The notes beneath the pieces are model-generated. The model saw nothing but the letters and a program-made list of their open reading frames with translations, had not been told where the DNA came from and made no database searches. The translations under genes and the position numbers were made by a program. From assembly GCA_022781445.1 (NCBI GenBank), contig JALETQ010000058.1, positions 1 to 64,000 of the forward strand: a stretch of DNA of 64,000 bases, in the 5' to 3' direction. This DNA is from Prevotella sp. (GTDB lineage: Bacteria; Bacteroidota; Bacteroidia; Bacteroidales; Bacteroidaceae). Positions 60,445 to 64,000 of this stretch are shown one piece after another. Within the stretch, counting starts at the first letter, position 1. The number at the start of each line of letters is the position of its first letter.

Positions 60445-60530
60445 CAAGTAATATAGAAGGCGCTCAACGCTACGGTAAAAAGACAACATCTCGGGACGGA
60501 AGCAGTCGGCACCATAAACCACCATTCATC

Positions 60531-61658
60531 ATGAATCAACCCTTACGAATCATCATCAGCGGAGGCGGAACGGGAGGACATATCTTCCCTGCCATCTCTA
60601 TTGCCAACGCCATTCGCGACAAGCATCCCGATGCCAAGATCTTGTTTGTCGGCGCACTTGGGCGCATGGAAATGCAGCGTGTGCCGGCAGAGGGGTACAA
60701 CATCAAGGGGTTGCCCATCTGCGGTTTTGACAGAAAACATCTGCTCAAGAACATCATCGTGCTTTGGAAAATATGGAAAAGCCGGCGCATCGCTATGCAA
60801 ATCATCAAAGACTTCAAACCCATGGTGGCCGTGGGCGTGGGCGGATATGCCAGCGGACCGACACTCGACCGATGTGCCTCGATGGGCATTCCATGCCTCC
60901 TGCAAGAACAAAATTCTTATGCCGGTGTCACCAATAAGCTGCTGGCACGCAAAGCCGGGAAAATTTGTGTGGCTTATGAGGGCATGGAACGATTCTTCCC
61001 GTCTGAAAAAATACTGCTCACGGGCAACCCGGTGCGCAACAACCTGCTCGATACAAATGTGTCAAAAGCATTTGCGCTGAAACAGATGAACCTCGATCCG
61101 GACAAGAAAACCATCCTCGTGGTGGGCGGAAGTCTGGGGGCGCGCACCCTCAACGAGAGCATCATGAACCACATCGAAGCCATCGAAGCGGGCGAGGTGC
61201 AATGGATCTGGCAAACCGGCAAGGTGTATCACGACAGCATCAGCCGCACATTGAGCAGCCGGCTTCCGCTCCGCAACCTCGTGGTGACCGACTTCATCGC
61301 CGACATGGGCGCGGCCTATCAGGCTGCCGACCTCATCATCAGCCGTGCAGGTGCCGGAAGCATCAGCGAGTTCTGCATGATCGGCAAGCCCGTCATCCTC
61401 GTTCCGAGTCCCAATGTGGCCGAAGACCACCAGACGAAAAACGCCATGGCACTGGTCGACAAGCAGGCTGCCATCTGCGTGAAGGACAGCGAGGCCGGCG
61501 AGAAACTATACCGGACGGCAATCGACACCATCGCCGACGAAGAACGGATGCAGAACCTCTCGCGAAACATCCTGAAACTGGCTCTGCCCGATGCCGCACA
61601 AATCATCGCCGACGAAGTGGTGAGAATGGCAATCAGATACCAAGAGAAACAACCGTAA
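60531..61658 (+). CDS. murG: UDP-GlcNAc:undecaprenyl-PP-MurNAc-pentapeptide GlcNAc transferase
   Basis: RIIISGGGTGGHIFPAISIANAIRDKHPDAKILFVGALGRMEMQRVPAEGY. Confidence 0.97.
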   Translation: MNQPLRIIISGGGTGGHIFPAISIANAIRDKHPDAKILFVGALGRMEMQRVPAEGYNIKGLPICGFDRKHLLKNIIVLWKIWKSRRIAMQIIKDFKPMVAVGVGGYASGPTLDRCASMGIPCLLQEQNSYAGVTNKLLARKAGKICVAYEGMERFFPSEKILLTGNPVRNNLLDTNVSKAFALKQMNLDPDKKTILVVGGSLGARTLNESIMNHIEAIEAGEVQWIWQTGKVYHDSISRTLSSRLPLRNLVVTDFIADMGAAYQAADLIISRAGAGSISEFCMIGKPVILVPSPNVAEDHQTKNAMALVDKQAAICVKDSEAGEKLYRTAIDTIADEERMQNLSRNILKLALPDAAQIIADEVVRMAIRYQEKQP

Positions 61659-61762
61659 GGCTCGACCGGAGGTAACAACGGCATCTCGTCGGCATGACAA
61701 ACGCCGACATCACCCGAAAGAAAATAAAGACGACCGTCGTCTATATACGCAATCAACACAGA

Positions 61763-63130
61763 ATGGATATCAAAGCAATATATTTCATTGGCGCAGGAGG
61801 CATCGGCATGAGTGCCCTTGCCCGCTACTATATCTCTCAAGGACTCGTCGTGGCAGGATACGACAAAACCCGCTCACAGCTCACCGAAAGACTGGAAAAA
61901 GAGGGTATGCTGCTTCACTACGAAGAAAGTATCGACGAGATTCCCTTCCTCTGCCGTGACCCGAAATCGACACTCGTGGTCTATACGCCCGCCATCCCCG
62001 ACAACCACAAAGAACTGCTGTTCTTCCGGGAAAAAGGCTTCAACATCGAAAAGCGGGCACAGGTGCTGGGCAGACTCACACGCTCGCACAAGGGACTGTG
62101 CTTTGCCGGCACACACGGAAAGACCACCACTTCTGCCATGTGCGCTCACATCATGCACCAAAGCAGCATGGACTGCAATGCGTTTTTGGGCGGCATCAGC
62201 AAGAACTACGGCACGAACTATATCTTGAGCAAGAGCGACTATGTGGTCATTGAGGCCGACGAATTCGACCGTTCGTTCCATCAGCTTGAACCTTGGATGT
62301 CGGTCATCACCTCGACCGACCCCGATCATCTTGACATTTACGGCACCGAGGAGGCCTATCTCGAGAGTTTCAGACACTACACTTCGCTCATCAAGCCGGG
62401 CGGAACACTCATCATCCGCAAGGGACTGGCACTGAAACCCGACGTACAGGACGATGTGACAGTCTACGACTACGGCATGACTGAAGGCGATTTCCACGCC
62501 GAAAACATCTGCATCAGAAACGGCGAGATCACCTTCGACATGGTCTCGCCCATCGAGAATGTACCCGGCATCAAGCTGGGACAGCCCCTGACCATCAACA
62601 TCGAGAACGGAGTGGCTGCCATGGCCATGGCACAACTCAACGGATGCACACCCGAAGAACTGCGATACGGCATGAAAACCTACGGTGGTGTGGACCGTCG
62701 CTTCGACTTCAAGATACAAAGCGACAGGCTGGTGTTCCTCAGTGACTACGCCCACCATCCCAAAGAAATTTACCAAAGTGCCAAGAGCATCCGCGAACTC
62801 TATCCCGAAAGGAAAATCACCGCGGTGTTCCAGCCACACCTCTACTCCCGCACACGCGACTTCTACCGGTCGTTTGCCGAGGCGTTGAATCAGCTCGACG
62901 AGGTCATCCTCTGCGACATCTATCCTGCAAGGGAGCTTCCAATCGAAGGCGTTACGTCGCAACTGATTTACGACTGCCTTGCCCCGGGCGTGCAGAAAAG
63001 CATGATTCATGTGGAGGATATCCTCGAGATTGTGAAGACAAGAGACTTCGACGTCCTCGTATTGTTGGGTGCCGGCGACCTCGACAACTATTCGCCGCAA
63101 ATCAAGAAGATACTCGAAAGCAAGAAATAA
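61763..63130 (+). CDS. murC: UDP-N-acetylmuramate--L-alanine ligase
   Basis: IKAIYFIGAGGIGMSALARYYISQG; CFAGTHGKTTTSAMCAHIM. Confidence 0.97.
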   Translation: MDIKAIYFIGAGGIGMSALARYYISQGLVVAGYDKTRSQLTERLEKEGMLLHYEESIDEIPFLCRDPKSTLVVYTPAIPDNHKELLFFREKGFNIEKRAQVLGRLTRSHKGLCFAGTHGKTTTSAMCAHIMHQSSMDCNAFLGGISKNYGTNYILSKSDYVVIEADEFDRSFHQLEPWMSVITSTDPDHLDIYGTEEAYLESFRHYTSLIKPGGTLIIRKGLALKPDVQDDVTVYDYGMTEGDFHAENICIRNGEITFDMVSPIENVPGIKLGQPLTINIENGVAAMAMAQLNGCTPEELRYGMKTYGGVDRRFDFKIQSDRLVFLSDYAHHPKEIYQSAKSIRELYPERKITAVFQPHLYSRTRDFYRSFAEALNQLDEVILCDIYPARELPIEGVTSQLIYDCLAPGVQKSMIHVEDILEIVKTRDFDVLVLLGAGDLDNYSPQIKKILESKK

Positions 63131-63131
63131 A

Positions 63132-63923
63132 ATGCCTTTCTGGAAGAAAATAATGTTTGTTGTCGTCGATATAGTACTGGCAGTCTATCTCGTTTTGGCA
63201 GTTTCCTCGTTCAACATCATCGACGAGAAGGAAATGAAATGCAACAAAGTGAGCATCCGCATTGCCGACGAAACGACCAACGGATTCCTCAGTGTGGGCG
63301 AAATCAAGAACATCCTGCAAAAGAAACACCTCTATCCGTGGCGACGCCCCATAGGGGAAATCAAGGTGAGACAGATTGAAGAGCAACTCCTCGCAAGCCC
63401 TTTCGTCAACACGGCGCAATGCTTCCTGACCAAAGAAGGAAACGTCTACATCGACATCACCCAACGAATGCCGGTGGTTCGCATCAAGAACGAACGGGGA
63501 TTCGATTACTATCTCGACGACAAAGGCAGAGAGATGCCCAACTCGAAGTATGTCTCCGACCTCATCATCGCCACCGGACACATCAGCCGTCATTATGCGA
63601 AAAACTATCTCGACCAGATAGCCAAGACCATCAACAACAGCGAATTGTGGCGAAATCAAATCATGCAAATCAACATATTGAACGATTATTCGGTCGAACT
63701 CGTGCCGAGAGTGGGCGACCATCTCATCAACATCGGACGCATTCCTGACTTCGGGAACAATGAAGAACGCGACAAGAAAATCGACGAATACATCATGAAG
63801 AAGCTCAACCGGTTGGAGAAATTCTACCGATACGGTCTGTCGCAAGCAGGCTGGAACAAGTATTCTTACATCAATATCGAATTTGACAACCAGATCATTT
63901 GTAAACGTAAAAAAGTCAATTAA
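63132..63923 (+). CDS. ftsQ: Cell division protein FtsQ
   Basis: N-terminal TM, POTRA-like region (EEQLLASPFVNTAQCFLTKEGNVYIDITQRMPVVRI), position between murC and ftsA. Confidence 0.88.
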   Translation: MPFWKKIMFVVVDIVLAVYLVLAVSSFNIIDEKEMKCNKVSIRIADETTNGFLSVGEIKNILQKKHLYPWRRPIGEIKVRQIEEQLLASPFVNTAQCFLTKEGNVYIDITQRMPVVRIKNERGFDYYLDDKGREMPNSKYVSDLIIATGHISRHYAKNYLDQIAKTINNSELWRNQIMQINILNDYSVELVPRVGDHLINIGRIPDFGNNEERDKKIDEYIMKKLNRLEKFYRYGLSQAGWNKYSYINIEFDNQIICKRKKVN

Positions 63924-63941
63924 CATCATAACAGTCAGCCT

Positions 63942-64000
63942 ATGCCAGCAAAAGAGTTTATCGTAGCCATCGAACTGGGTTCTTCCAAGATAACGGGTAT
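63942..64000 (+). CDS. ftsA: Cell division protein FtsA (5' end only)
   Basis: MPAKEFIVAIELGSSKITG..., truncated by window end. Confidence 0.88.
   Translation, partial: MPAKEFIVAIELGSSKITG

Noticed and set aside
61874-63100. 408-aa minus-strand ORF
   Set aside because: Antisense of murC.
1-64000. Prophage, integrative element, toxin-antitoxin, defence or secondary-metabolite cluster
   Set aside because: No integrase, phage structural, conjugation, restriction/Cas or biosynthetic genes were recognised anywhere in the window.

Overview
The window is Bacteroidota chromosome, most likely Prevotellaceae (inferred from TTG-N19..21-TAnnTTTG promoters, BspA-type LRR proteins, Por/T9SS-like C-termini and an HU + 'smalltalk' pair). 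Coding content: tRNA-Ser(GGA); two BspA-like LRR proteins; a 64-aa peptide; an FtsX/LolCE-type permease; rbfA; an HU-like protein with a 34-aa smalltalk ORF that is absent from the ORF track; an acetyl-CoA hydrolase/CoA-transferase; a DUF3109 protein; ung; metG; several secreted proteins, one of them frameshifted; an AGCS symporter; an S41 protease; two ~1.5-kaa FN3/choice-of-anchor-J paralogues; a TGS-like/uridine-kinase fusion; an O-methyltransferase; rpmH; efp; a GT2; radC; a GH20 hexosaminidase with PA14; tRNA-Leu(UAG); and the dcw cluster mraZ-rsmH-ftsL-ftsI-murE-mraY-murD-ftsW // murG-murC-ftsQ-ftsA(partial). Two families of intergenic repeats are not explained by the genes. (1) A dispersed ~190-bp element has ~15-20-bp terminal inverted repeats (ATCCCAAATCGGTCATTAGA), a central GTAGC-GG-GCTAC palindrome and compensatory changes between its ends. 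At least 8 fairly full-length or recognisable copies and several short or decayed ones are present, almost all just 3' of a gene, abutting a stop codon or a Rho-independent terminator. (2) Arrays of four units repeat at exactly 22-bp intervals (core AAAGGGCAGGTTTT + 8 variable nt) at 6.7, 35.2, 49.1 and 60.1 kb, with a decayed one at 19.65 kb. I know of no described system matching either family. All assignments are by eye; no database search was run.
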